A stretch of 9,074 nt of DNA from an uncultured Clostridia bacterium (GCA_934778125.1 CAKVOF010000041.1:1-9074); one strand, 5' to 3'. Counted from the first letter of the stretch, positions 1-6,338 are shown. The notes: generated from the sequence alone by a model not told the origin. Translations and numbers: made by a program.

Positions 1-307
1 GCCTTGGCACTGGGTGTTGAAGCAGTATTCCACAAACTTTTTTGTTTTTATTTAGCTTATTAATAACAGCCAACACATCTTCAGTAGTTGAGTTTTCATC
101 TAGTTTAAATTCTACTGAACCTAGTCCAACTCTTTCACACGCCTTAACTTTCATTCTAACATATGTTTTAGATGCTGGGTTTTCACCAACTAAGATTGTT
201 GCAAGTTTTGGTGCAAATCCTAATTTTTCTTTAACTTTTACTATTCTTTCCTTTAACTCGTTTTCAATTATTTTAGATAATGCTTTTCCATCTAATAATT
301 TAGCCAT
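1..307 (-). CDS. folD: FolD, methylenetetrahydrofolate dehydrogenase / cyclohydrolase, N-terminal part (truncated by window edge)
   Basis: This is the first 102 codons of a bifunctional cytosolic enzyme that oxidises 5,10-methylene-tetrahydrofolate and hydrolyses the methenyl form to 10-formyl-tetrahydrofolate, supplying one-carbon units for purines and fMet. The translation begins MAKLLDGKALSKIIENELK. It then shows the family signature region: LATILVGENPASKTYV at residues 35-50, followed by RMKVKACE, which holds the lysine of the family's conserved YVxxKxK catalytic motif. GILLQHPVPR at 93-102 corresponds to the substrate-binding GxxVQLPLP motif. Here His replaces the usual Leu after Gln, and Leu replaces the Val before it. 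The NAD(P)-binding C-terminal half lies outside the window. The start ATG overlaps the stop of the upstream gene (TAATG), and AGAGGA (complement of 315-320) sits 7 nt upstream inside that gene, so translation is probably coupled. Identification is from motif recognition and is strong. Confidence 0.95.
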   Translation of the reverse strand, partial: MAKLLDGKALSKIIENELKERIVKVKEKLGFAPKLATILVGENPASKTYVRMKVKACERVGLGSVEFKLDENSTTEDVLAVINKLNKNKKVCGILLQHPVPR

Positions 308-1353
308 TATAGTTTCCTCTCTAGTTCCATCTGATTTTCTTGCGTTAACTCAAGTTTTCCTTCTATTTCTTTCAATTGCCCCATAGGATTATTTAAATTC
401 CCTAACACATACCTTTCCAAGTCTTCTTCAATAACTATTTCATCAATTTTTTCTAATAGTTGTGGTTTATCCTTCTTTCCCATAAGCCATGCAATCTCTT
501 TCAAACATTCGCTCAATGTAACCGAATTATCATAAGCGGATTTGGCCATAAGCCTTTTATTAATCATTAAATACTTTGGCCTAAATCCTCTTTCAATTGC
601 AAGGTCTATTATTGATAAATCAGTAAACAACCTATATCTCTGACTCCTTGAGATAGTGAACTTGTTTTTTCTCAAAGATTGAATAGTATTTTTTATTCTT
701 TCAGAAATAACTTTATTTATAGTTTGTTCATCATCTCCTATTTTATCAAATTCCCTAGACAACTCTTTAGGATCTAAAATATAACCTTGATTAATTAAAA
801 GTGATGTTTTATCAATTGCTTTAGATTTTGTAAATTTACGCGATTTCTTGTTAATTAATACATCTCTTTCTATTTCACTACTCTCAGAATTTTCTTCATC
901 ATCTTGCTTTATTTGACCTATAAGTTGATTCTTTATTATGTTATTTTTATGTATATGGGCCTTAATACTTCTTTTCGCCTTTTTGTCTTTATTTTCAGCA
1001 TTAATAATGATGTTATCAATTCGATTTTCCTTGTTCAAGTTTGATAAATTTGATGGTGAACTCTCAGCTTGCCCCACATTGTTATTCACCTTTGATTTTA
1101 ACACCAAAGATTCATTTAACATATTATATTGATTAAGCAAATTTCTAATTCGTTCTTTTTCATTGCGCTCTTCTTCTTGAGATTTTTCTATGTAGTCAAT
1201 CAATTCATCAACATCATACTTCTTTGATTTTTTACTACTCAATTTGATATCGTTAGCGTTTTTATACTTCAAGTATTTCTCCGCTAAGCCATCTTCCATT
1301 CCCGCATCATTTCCACCATTTTTATTTTTCTTTTTTCTTTTAAATAATCCCAT
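307..1353 (-). CDS. Unrecognised charged, helical protein (348 aa) coupled to folD
   Basis: I do not recognise a family. The N-terminus is a basic patch (MGLFKRKKKNKN). A Lys/Glu-rich stretch at about residues 25-75 looks helical and possibly coiled-coil (DELIDYIEKSQEEERNEKER). A low-complexity Asn/Ser/Lys-rich linker follows at about 80-180. A more hydrophobic and probably folded C-terminal half runs from about 185 to 330 and contains YRLFTDLSIIDLAIERGFRP and TLSECLKEIAWLMGKK. The last 25 residues are again Glu/Lys/Gln-rich. There is no signal peptide, membrane segment or Cys motif, so a cytosolic protein is expected. The start is supported by AGAGGA 6 nt upstream (complement of 1359-1364). 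Its TAA stop shares one base with the folD ATG, so the two genes almost certainly share a transcript and are translationally coupled. That does not by itself imply a folate role. It is a real gene by length, SD and coupling; its function is unknown. Confidence 0.85.
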   Translation of the reverse strand: MGLFKRKKKNKNGGNDAGMEDGLAEKYLKYKNANDIKLSSKKSKKYDVDELIDYIEKSQEEERNEKERIRNLLNQYNMLNESLVLKSKVNNNVGQAESSPSNLSNLNKENRIDNIIINAENKDKKAKRSIKAHIHKNNIIKNQLIGQIKQDDEENSESSEIERDVLINKKSRKFTKSKAIDKTSLLINQGYILDPKELSREFDKIGDDEQTINKVISERIKNTIQSLRKNKFTISRSQRYRLFTDLSIIDLAIERGFRPKYLMINKRLMAKSAYDNSVTLSECLKEIAWLMGKKDKPQLLEKIDEIVIEEDLERYVLGNLNNPMGQLKEIEGKLELTQENQMELERKL

Positions 1354-1378
1354 TTTATTCCTCTAAATAAAACTTACC

Positions 1379-1396
1379 ACAAATTTATAAATTTGT
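1379..1396. promoter_or_regulatory. 18-bp perfect palindrome between divergent genes (candidate operator)
   Basis: ACAAATTTATAAATTTGT is its own reverse complement over all 18 bases. It lies in the 109-bp divergent spacer and overlaps the proposed -35 of the rightward promoter. In the leftward transcript it would fall in the 5' leader and could also form a hairpin. The base composition is so AT-rich that a palindrome of this length is not statistically striking, so an operator role is inference from position only. Confidence 0.3.
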
Positions 1397-1420
1397 AAAA
1401 CATTAATAGTTTATTAGAAT
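1393..1420 (+). promoter_or_regulatory. Candidate sigma-A promoter for the RsgI-like gene
   Basis: TTGTAA at 1393-1398 and TAGAAT at 1415-1420 are separated by 16 bp. Transcription would start near 1427, giving a leader of about 36 nt that contains the SD AAGGAG before the ATG at 1463. The match to consensus is moderate and the region is AT-rich. Confidence 0.4.
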
Positions 1421-1441
1421 ATTTTTAGTTGTTTTTCTCAA
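1413..1441 (-). promoter_or_regulatory. Candidate promoter for the unknown gene-folD transcript
   Basis: On the minus strand, TTGAGA (complement of 1436-1441) and TCTAAT (complement of 1413-1418) are spaced by 17 bp. The -10 falls on the same bases as the -10 proposed for the divergent gene, so the two promoters would be mutually exclusive. The weak second base of the -10 keeps confidence low. Confidence 0.3.
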
Positions 1442-1462
1442 AATAATTTCAAGGAGTTAAAT

Positions 1463-2290
1463 ATGAAAAAAGGAAAAGAAATTTTAACCATTGTGTCTAT
1501 TTTAGTTTTTGTTGCAATCGTTGGAGTGCTTGTGGCCTTTAATGGTATTAAGGCTCACAATAATCATTATGTTCGAGTTGAAGTAAATCCAAAAGTGGAA
1601 TTCATAACCGATGCAAACAATAATGTTATATCACTTATGCCAATAAACAATGAAGCAAAAACACTTCTCGTTCAAGAAAAATTCATTGGGATGAAAGTGT
1701 ATGATGCCTGCGAGAAGTTTGTGGATTTATGTGCTCAAGCCAACTATATTGATGTTAATAAAGATGATAATGCAGTTAGAATAACTGTTGTGTCTGGATT
1801 AACACAATCACTGGAAAATAAAGTTTATAGCAAGATAAATAACTATTTTAAAAACAATGAAATAAAAGCGGTTGTTGTTGAAAGTGATAACGATATTGAT
1901 TTAATTTCTGAGGCCTTAGATAAAAACATTGCATCTGCAAACAAATTAATGCTTATAAATGCGGTGATTGAAAAAGATAACACGTTAAACGAGAAAGAGC
2001 TAAACAAACTTAGCGAAACAAAATTAATAGATAAACTAATTGCCCTACACAAGCAAAAGCCTTATAACTCAGATGATTTTACCACCGAAGAAATCACAAA
2101 TAAAACAAAATTAATAGACTTCAATAGAGAAAATTTTGAATCACATATTGAAAAAATTTCCAATAAAAGCATAAGTGAATTTCAAAAAACATACGATAAA
2201 CATCAAGCCAAATATCAAGATTCATACGAAGAAAATTTTAACAAGGAATATAACGAATGGAGAAACTCAAGATTAGTTGCTAATAACTAA
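1463..2290 (+). CDS. Membrane-anchored protein with RsgI middle-like extracytoplasmic domain, lacking the anti-sigma domain
   Basis: The 275-aa protein has a 6-residue basic cytoplasmic tail and one transmembrane helix at about residues 7-28 (ILTIVSILVFVAIVGVLVAF). An extracytoplasmic part follows. Residues about 36-115 resemble the middle, juxtamembrane domain of RsgI-type anti-sigma-I factors: VRVEVNPKVEFITDANNNVI, then a helix around KFIGMKVYDACEKFVDLC, then NYID and AVRITVV. In RsgI proteins this domain links membrane and sensor modules and is implicated in regulated self-cleavage. Here the N-terminal cytoplasmic sigma-binding domain (about 50 aa in RsgI) is absent, and no sigI gene is adjacent. 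The C-terminal 100 residues (about 175-275) are charged and helical, with no recognisable sugar-binding domain. The start is fixed by AAGGAG 7 nt upstream. The gene is transcribed alone and diverges from the folD transcript. The RsgI-like call is motif-based and moderately sure; the role is unknown. Confidence 0.75.
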   Translation: MKKGKEILTIVSILVFVAIVGVLVAFNGIKAHNNHYVRVEVNPKVEFITDANNNVISLMPINNEAKTLLVQEKFIGMKVYDACEKFVDLCAQANYIDVNKDDNAVRITVVSGLTQSLENKVYSKINNYFKNNEIKAVVVESDNDIDLISEALDKNIASANKLMLINAVIEKDNTLNEKELNKLSETKLIDKLIALHKQKPYNSDDFTTEEITNKTKLIDFNRENFESHIEKISNKSISEFQKTYDKHQAKYQDSYEENFNKEYNEWRNSRLVANN

Positions 2291-2340
2291 AACATATTGT
2301 TAAAGCTAATTTAATTTGTAAAATGTGTTAATTATAGTCG

Positions 2341-2356
2341 AAAAAATGCTTTTTTT
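2341..2356 (+). terminator. Weak candidate terminator after the RsgI-like gene
   Basis: Six A, TGC, then seven T can fold into a short all-A:T stem ending in a T run, 50 bases past the stop codon. The stem contains no G:C pair, so real termination is doubtful. No better candidate is visible before the next promoter. Confidence 0.2.
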
Positions 2357-2367
2357 GTAAAAATATT

Positions 2368-2395
2368 TTGAATTTCTTATTTTTTATCTTATAAT
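2368..2395 (+). promoter_or_regulatory. Promoter of the guanylate-kinase-like gene
   Basis: TTGAAT at 2368-2373 and a perfect TATAAT at 2390-2395 are spaced by 16 bp. Transcription would begin near 2402, leaving a leader of about 140 nt before the ATG at 2543. Confidence 0.55.
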
Positions 2396-2401
2396 AATAG
2401 A

Positions 2402-2542
2402 AATAGTAGTTACTATGGCAATTTAATAAAAAGTAAGTTTAAAAAAGTTGCTAAAACAAATAATTTGCTTTTAGCATATAGTGTTAGTTTGTGCCAACAT
2501 ATTATGCTAATTTCAAAGAATAATTTAAGGAATTTTTGATAT
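2402..2542 (+). promoter_or_regulatory. Long 5' leader with two stem-loops upstream of the kinase-like gene
   Basis: The predicted leader contains a stem-loop at 2450-2475: GCTAAAA pairs with TTTTAGC, continued by CAAA with TTTG around a TAA loop, with one bulged C. A second, imperfect hairpin spans 2474-2507. GCATA pairs with TATGC and TGTT with AACA around the loop. The two hairpins share two bases, so they could compete. A weak SD (AAGGAA at 2527-2532) sits 10 nt before the ATG. I recognise no known riboswitch class, and regulation is inference from leader length and pairing. Confidence 0.3.
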
Positions 2543-3382
2543 ATGGATAAAAGCATTTTTTTATTTTTTTCAGGAACAGCAGGGGCTGGCAAAAACACAG
2601 TTATAGATAATTTAATTAAAAGAAACGGAAACGATTTTGTTTTTCTAAACTCTCACACATCACGAGCAAAAAGAGAAGATGACTCAAAAGCAGGAAGATA
2701 TAACTATGTTACTTTTGATGAATTTGAAAGGCTTATTAACGAAGATAAAATCTTAGAATATGATATGATTAATAATCAATACTATGGAATTAGCAAAGAG
2801 GAAATTGCAAAGCAAGGTAAAGCAAATAAAGTTGTTTTAAAAGACTTATCAGTTAAAGGCGTTATGAACTGCAAAGAGTTGTTTAAAGAAACCTACCCAA
2901 TTGTTGGAATTTTCTTAACAAACTCAAAGAAAACCTTGAAAGAAAGATTAATCAATAGAAATTACCCTAAAGACCAAATTAAAAGCAGACTAAAACTTTA
3001 TAAATCAGAACAATCAAAAATGCCTTATTATGATTTCATTATATATAATGAGGATTTAGAAACCACTCTTCTTCAATGCGAAGCAATTATTAACCACATT
3101 CAAAATAATAAACAACTAAATATTGGTTCAACCCCTCAAGTTGTTACTGAAAAACTCGTTGATAAATGCGAAAAAAGATTAAGAAAAGGCAAAAAACTAA
3201 CACCAATCAGTGCCTTTGCATATAATAATGAACTTTATATAAAAGAAGGTGCTAACGAATTTCTAGCTCACCTTAGAATGAAAAAAGAATTTCCTATTTA
3301 TTTAGTTTCTGCACCTAAAAATTTTCAACCAAACAATGATTATCAAAGTGAATGGAAAAAGTTAGTTAGCTTGTTTGATTAA
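2543..3382 (+). CDS. Guanylate-kinase-like P-loop protein with C-terminal ParB-like extension
   Basis: Residues 1 to about 190 follow the bacterial guanylate kinase (GMP + ATP to GDP + ADP) layout. There is a P-loop SGTAGAGKNT (10-19). The GMP-binding segment reads HTSRAKR, then GRYNYVTFDEFE, matching the family TTRxxR...DYxFVxxxEF. QYYGISKEEI matches the family NYYGTP element. A lid LKERLINR is followed by IKSRLKLYKSEQ and YYDFIIYNEDL. One deviation stands out: where the family has the acidic E-I-D-V-Q-G motif, this protein has D-L-S-V-K-G, so the Asp is Ser. Housekeeping Gmk is about 200 aa; this one is 279. The extra residues, about 195-279, contain KLTPISAFAYNNELYIKEGA and then NEFLAHLRMKKEFPIYLVSA, which resembles the ParB/sulfiredoxin-like fold core with Glu in place of the usual Arg. 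It may be a divergent kinase or a protein with another nucleotide-linked role rather than the cell's essential Gmk. The gene is monocistronic, between its own promoter and terminator. Confidence 0.8.
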   Translation: MDKSIFLFFSGTAGAGKNTVIDNLIKRNGNDFVFLNSHTSRAKREDDSKAGRYNYVTFDEFERLINEDKILEYDMINNQYYGISKEEIAKQGKANKVVLKDLSVKGVMNCKELFKETYPIVGIFLTNSKKTLKERLINRNYPKDQIKSRLKLYKSEQSKMPYYDFIIYNEDLETTLLQCEAIINHIQNNKQLNIGSTPQVVTEKLVDKCEKRLRKGKKLTPISAFAYNNELYIKEGANEFLAHLRMKKEFPIYLVSAPKNFQPNNDYQSEWKKLVSLFD

Positions 3383-3408
3383 ATAACCTTTATAGGTTAT
3401 TTTTTTTT
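3381..3408 (+). terminator. Intrinsic terminator of the kinase-like gene
   Basis: AATAACCT (3382-3389) pairs perfectly with AGGTTATT (3394-3401) around a TTAT loop, followed by a run of T to 3408. The TAA stop codon reaches into the foot of the stem, so termination is immediate. Confidence 0.8.
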
Positions 3409-3437
3409 GTTTCTAGGCATATATTTATTTTAATAAT

Positions 3438-3466
3438 TTGACTAATAATATTGTAGATTATATAAT
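3438..3466 (+). promoter_or_regulatory. Strong sigma-A-like promoter of the SPFH/zinc-ribbon operon
   Basis: TTGACT at 3438-3443 and TATAAT at 3461-3466 are spaced by exactly 17 bp, eleven of twelve consensus bases. Transcription would start near 3473, and the leader carries AAAGGAG just before the ATG at 3515. No recognisable sigma-W-type element (AAC...CGTA) is seen, although the B. subtilis relatives are in that regulon as far as I recall. Confidence 0.75.
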
Positions 3467-3514
3467 ATACTTGTTATAAGTTAAAAAACTTAATTAATTT
3501 TTAAAGGAGAAAAA

Positions 3515-4582
3515 ATGGGATTATTTAAAAGAATCAAAAAACAATTACTATCAGTTATTGAATGGACAGACCCTAGTAAAAACACTATCGTTTATAAGTA
3601 TCCACTAACTGATAGAGATGAAATTATGAACAGCAGTAAGTTAGTGGTTAGACCTTCTCAAGCAGCTATCTTTGTTCATAAAGGTCAAGTTGCAGATATT
3701 TTTGGACCAGGAACCTACACATTATCAACTGAAAATATTCCAATCATAACAAAAATTCTAGCACTTCCAACTGGATTTAATAGTCCAATCAAGGCAGAAG
3801 TTTATTTTGTTAACACAAAGCAATTCACAGGATTAAAATGGGGCACTCAAAACCCAATAATTATGAGAGATGCCGACTATGGAAACATCAGAATTAGAGC
3901 ATATGGTGTTTATTCATTTAAAGTTGAAGATGCTAAAAAGTTTATGGAAGAGATGTTTGGAACAAATCCTTTATACACAGTTGAAGATGCCGCAAATCAA
4001 CTTCGTCCACTAGTTATTCAAAACTTCAGTGATACTGTTGCTGAAAGTAAAATTGGTGCACTTGATTTAGCAGCAAACTATGTGGAATTTGGAAAGAAAG
4101 TTTCTTCATCTCATAGTGACTTATTCTCTGACCTAGGTTTAAAATTAACAAATATGGTAATTGAAAACATTAGTGTTCCAGAAGAAGTTGAAAAAGCTCT
4201 TGATGAAAGAACAAAACTTGGTGTTATTGAAGATAAACTTGGAACCTACACTCAATATCAAGCTGCTCAAGCTATGAAAGCCGCTGCTGAAAATCCAAGT
4301 GGTGGAAACCTTGCTGGGCTTGGCGTTGGCTTAGGTGCTGGTGTTGGAATTGGTGAGATATTCTCTGAAAGCATTAGAAGTGCAAAAAATAAACCTACTA
4401 AAACCAAAAGCGAAGAAACAAAAACTTGTCCTGAATGCAAAACAGAAATGAAAGCATCAGCAAAGTTCTGTCCTGAGTGCGGAAAGAAAATGCCTGCATC
4501 AAGCAAAAAACACTGCTCAGAATGTGGCGCTGAAGTAAAGTCAACTGCTAAGTTCTGCCCTGAATGCGGAACTAAATTATGA
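3515..4582 (+). CDS. SPFH-domain (virion core protein-like / YdjI-like) protein with two C-terminal zinc ribbons
   Basis: This 355-aa protein has the layout of the bacterial YdjI / 'virion core protein-like' SPFH family, membrane-surface scaffolds that oligomerise. The N-terminus is short, basic and amphipathic (MGLFKRIKKQLL). The characteristic opening is IEWTDPSKNTIVYKYP. Residues about 40-240 form the SPFH core: VVRPSQAAIFVHKGQVADIF, GPGTYTLSTENIP, IRIRAYGVYSFKV and VIENISVPEEV. A helical segment and a Gly/Ala-rich stretch follow at about 262-285 (NLAGLGVGLGAGVGIGEIF), then a Lys/Thr linker. Two zinc ribbons close the protein, each CxxC-x10-CxxC, with Cys 305/308/319/322 and 334/337/348/351. 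They are clearly internal duplicates. There is no signal peptide or transmembrane helix, so peripheral membrane attachment is expected. The stop overlaps the next start by ATGA. In B. subtilis, to my knowledge, YdjI helps recruit PspA to the membrane; no PspA gene is present here. Confidence 0.88.
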   Translation: MGLFKRIKKQLLSVIEWTDPSKNTIVYKYPLTDRDEIMNSSKLVVRPSQAAIFVHKGQVADIFGPGTYTLSTENIPIITKILALPTGFNSPIKAEVYFVNTKQFTGLKWGTQNPIIMRDADYGNIRIRAYGVYSFKVEDAKKFMEEMFGTNPLYTVEDAANQLRPLVIQNFSDTVAESKIGALDLAANYVEFGKKVSSSHSDLFSDLGLKLTNMVIENISVPEEVEKALDERTKLGVIEDKLGTYTQYQAAQAMKAAAENPSGGNLAGLGVGLGAGVGIGEIFSESIRSAKNKPTKTKSEETKTCPECKTEMKASAKFCPECGKKMPASSKKHCSECGAEVKSTAKFCPECGTKL

Positions 4583-5619
4583 GCAAAAAACTAGCAAACG
4601 ATAAGTGCCCTAGTTGTGGCGGAACATTCGTTTTTAACCCTAAAAATCAAAATTTAATTTGCAAGAAATGCGGTTCAGAAGTTGAAATAGAATTTTCTAA
4701 GAATGTTTTAAAACACGATATTTCAGAAATAAGAAATTCAAAATTAGACCAAATTTGGAACAAGAACAATGTTGTTTTAAAATGCAATGCGTGTGGTGCT
4801 AAAATGTTAGACAACGCTAACACATATAGCACCACGTGTCCATATTGCGGAAGCACAAATGTTGTGAATCATTCTGAAATGGTGGGTTTGAAACCAGATT
4901 CAATAATTCCTTTTCAATTCAATGAAACCCAGGCTATCCAAATTTTTAAAGAAAACTTAAAATCAAAATTTTTCTTACCAAGCAAGTTGAAGAAAGGCCA
5001 ATTTAAGCCTGATGTTAGAAGTTTATATGTTCCATCATTCACTTTCGATGCTATAACAACAACTGAATATAGCGGTTGGGTTTATAAGTGGATTGAATCC
5101 AAAGAGCATGGTAGGCAAAAAAAGTCCTATCATATTTCAGGAACTATTTCTATCAATCACACCGATGTGATTGTTGAAGTCAGTGACCATATTGATTCAA
5201 GCCAATTAAATTCAATTTTACCTTTTTATTTAAACAAAGCGGTTGCTTTTAATGAAGATTTTGTTAGAGGCTTTCCACTAGAGCAATTCAACACTTTAGT
5301 AGACACAGCATATAACAACGCTAAAAATGAAATTAATCGAAGTATAAAAAATGCTATTATAAGCAAACACAATGCTGATGGCGATGATAACTTGACTATT
5401 CAAACTTCATATTCAAATGAAAAATATGCTTATAGAGTTATCCCTATTTACTTTATGGATTACCTATATAATAAAAATAAGTATTCAACCATTATGAATG
5501 GTCAAACTGGCAAAGTGGGTGCAGGTTTCCCAAGAAGTTTGGGTAAAATTCTCACAGCAGTTTTAGTTCCTTTGGGAATAATTATCGCTGGAATTGTGAC
5601 TCTTTGTTCAATTATATAA
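4579..5619 (+). CDS. Double zinc-ribbon protein with C-terminal membrane anchor (YdjG-like)
   Basis: The 346-aa protein starts with two zinc ribbons of CxxC-x14-CxxC form, Cys 10/13/28/31 and 69/72/87/90, separated by a charged linker. The second ribbon is followed by KPDSIIPFQFNETQAIQIFK and then YVPSFTFDA, which I associate with the 'TFIIB-type zinc ribbon' family that includes B. subtilis YdjG (a similar length). Residues about 150-310 are mixed alpha/beta with no catalytic motif I can see. The last 25-30 residues are one hydrophobic helix (ILTAVLVPLGIIIAGIVTLC), so the protein is probably tail-anchored with the ribbons in the cytosol. The ATG overlaps the SPFH gene stop by four bases (ATGA) with no strong SD, indicating translational coupling and a stoichiometric partnership. 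I infer that it anchors or partners the SPFH scaffold at the membrane. A nucleic-acid role suggested by the ribbon fold is less likely with a membrane tail. Confidence 0.8.
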   Translation: MSKKLANDKCPSCGGTFVFNPKNQNLICKKCGSEVEIEFSKNVLKHDISEIRNSKLDQIWNKNNVVLKCNACGAKMLDNANTYSTTCPYCGSTNVVNHSEMVGLKPDSIIPFQFNETQAIQIFKENLKSKFFLPSKLKKGQFKPDVRSLYVPSFTFDAITTTEYSGWVYKWIESKEHGRQKKSYHISGTISINHTDVIVEVSDHIDSSQLNSILPFYLNKAVAFNEDFVRGFPLEQFNTLVDTAYNNAKNEINRSIKNAIISKHNADGDDNLTIQTSYSNEKYAYRVIPIYFMDYLYNKNKYSTIMNGQTGKVGAGFPRSLGKILTAVLVPLGIIIAGIVTLCSII

Positions 5620-5674
5620 GCATTAAAAACACAAATAAAATATAATTATAGTTATTACTTTATTAATAAAATTA

Positions 5675-5690
5675 ATTGACCACAGTCAAT
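5675..5690. promoter_or_regulatory. Short inverted repeat in the operon gap
   Basis: ATTGAC, CACA loop, GTCAAT forms a perfect 6-bp stem in the 106-bp gap between the second and third genes of this cluster. It contains TTGACC but has no -10 at proper spacing, and no T run follows. It may be an mRNA processing or stability hairpin; the purpose is unknown. Confidence 0.25.
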
Positions 5691-5725
5691 AAATTATCAC
5701 AAAATAATAAAAATAAGGAGAATAT

Positions 5726-6178
5726 ATGAATTCAATTGAAAAACAAAAACGCGCTTTAACGATTTTTGGTTTAGTGTTATTAATACTAGCAGTTATTGCA
5801 TTCGTTGGCGCAGTTCTATTAGTTGTATTCGGTTCTATTAACCTTTCAAAAGCAACGTATGTTGCAGGCGGATTAGAATTAGGATTCGGAATACTATTAT
5901 TATTCGGTTCAGTTATTGGGCTAGTTTATGGAATAACATTAACCTGGACATCTTCATATCTTAAAGCAGTTAATGGAAGCATTGCTGAAGACAATTTGAG
6001 CAAGGGTACTGTTAATATGATTAAATGCCCTAACTGCGGAAACGAAATCACTTCAAAAGACAAAGCTTGTCCTAACTGTGGAAAAAGTTTAGCAACAAAA
6101 AAAGTTTGCCCTAATTGTGGAAAAGATAACAGAACGAATGCAAAACATTGCACTAATTGTGGAGCTGATTTAAAATAA
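5726..6178 (+). CDS. Two-helix membrane protein with two C-terminal zinc ribbons
   Basis: This is a 150-aa protein with two hydrophobic helices, at about residues 11-36 and 46-72, separated by a short loop (GSINLSKATYVAG). It ends in a soluble tail with two zinc ribbons of CxxC-x10-CxxC form, Cys 101/104/115/118 and 128/131/142/145 (CPNCGNEI, CPNCGKSL, CPNCGKDN, CTNCGADL). By the positive-inside rule (EKQKR before the first helix) both ends, including the ribbons, should be cytosolic. The ribbon geometry matches that of the SPFH protein two genes upstream. That suggests a shared zinc-ribbon assembly theme at the membrane, but I recognise no named family. The SD AAGGAG lies 5 nt before the ATG. 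No convincing promoter is seen in the 106-bp gap, so it is probably co-transcribed with the SPFH and YdjG-like genes. The terminator lies 24 bases past the stop. Confidence 0.8.
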   Translation: MNSIEKQKRALTIFGLVLLILAVIAFVGAVLLVVFGSINLSKATYVAGGLELGFGILLLFGSVIGLVYGITLTWTSSYLKAVNGSIAEDNLSKGTVNMIKCPNCGNEITSKDKACPNCGKSLATKKVCPNCGKDNRTNAKHCTNCGADLK

Positions 6179-6201
6179 GTTTTCAAACAACAAAATATTG
6201 T

Positions 6202-6259
6202 AAAAAAAGAATGTTAGATATTTTGAAACTTCTTTCTTCAAAATTAACATTCTTTTTTT
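6202..6259 (+). terminator. Intrinsic terminator of the zinc-ribbon operon (long two-part stem)
   Basis: AAAAAAAGAATGTTA (6202-6216) pairs perfectly with TAACATTCTTTTTTT (6245-6259). The stem continues, after a 3-nt bulge, as ATTTTGAA (6220-6227) with TTCAAAAT (6237-6244) around a 9-nt loop. The 3' T run suits the plus strand. The mirrored A run could also act on leftward transcripts. Confidence 0.8.
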
Positions 6260-6274
6260 GTTACCCAATTGGAT

Positions 6275-6318
6275 AATAAAAAACCGCTAAAAGTAACTCG
6301 TTTTTGGTTTTAGCGGTT
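6275..6318 (-). terminator. Intrinsic terminator of the lipoprotein gene
   Basis: On the minus strand an 11-bp perfect stem (AACCGCTAAAA, complement of 6308-6318, with TTTTAGCGGTT, complement of 6282-6292) encloses a 15-nt loop and runs into TTTTATTA. It starts 20 bases past the lipoprotein stop codon and contains a GC-rich core, a classic intrinsic terminator. It is separate from the opposing terminator at 6202-6259. Confidence 0.88.
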
Positions 6319-6338
6319 CTATTGTAAGCAAAATTACA

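Noticed and set aside
42..386. Plus-strand open frame of 114 codons at the left end
   Set aside because: It is antisense to folD, whose motifs are unmistakable, and has no SD; it is a shadow frame.
1843..2052. Minus-strand frame within the RsgI-like gene
   Set aside because: Ser/Leu/Phe-rich composition typical of antisense to a Lys/Asn-rich gene; no start signals.
2413..2598. Minus-strand open frame crossing the start of the kinase-like gene
   Set aside because: It begins opposite the P-loop codons and runs through the AT-rich leader; no SD and no domain.
4580..4594. TGA read as Trp (Mycoplasma code) at the end of the SPFH gene
   Set aside because: Reading through adds only four codons before TAG, the zinc ribbon already ends naturally at CGTKL, the ATGA overlap is typical, and Trp is written TGG elsewhere.
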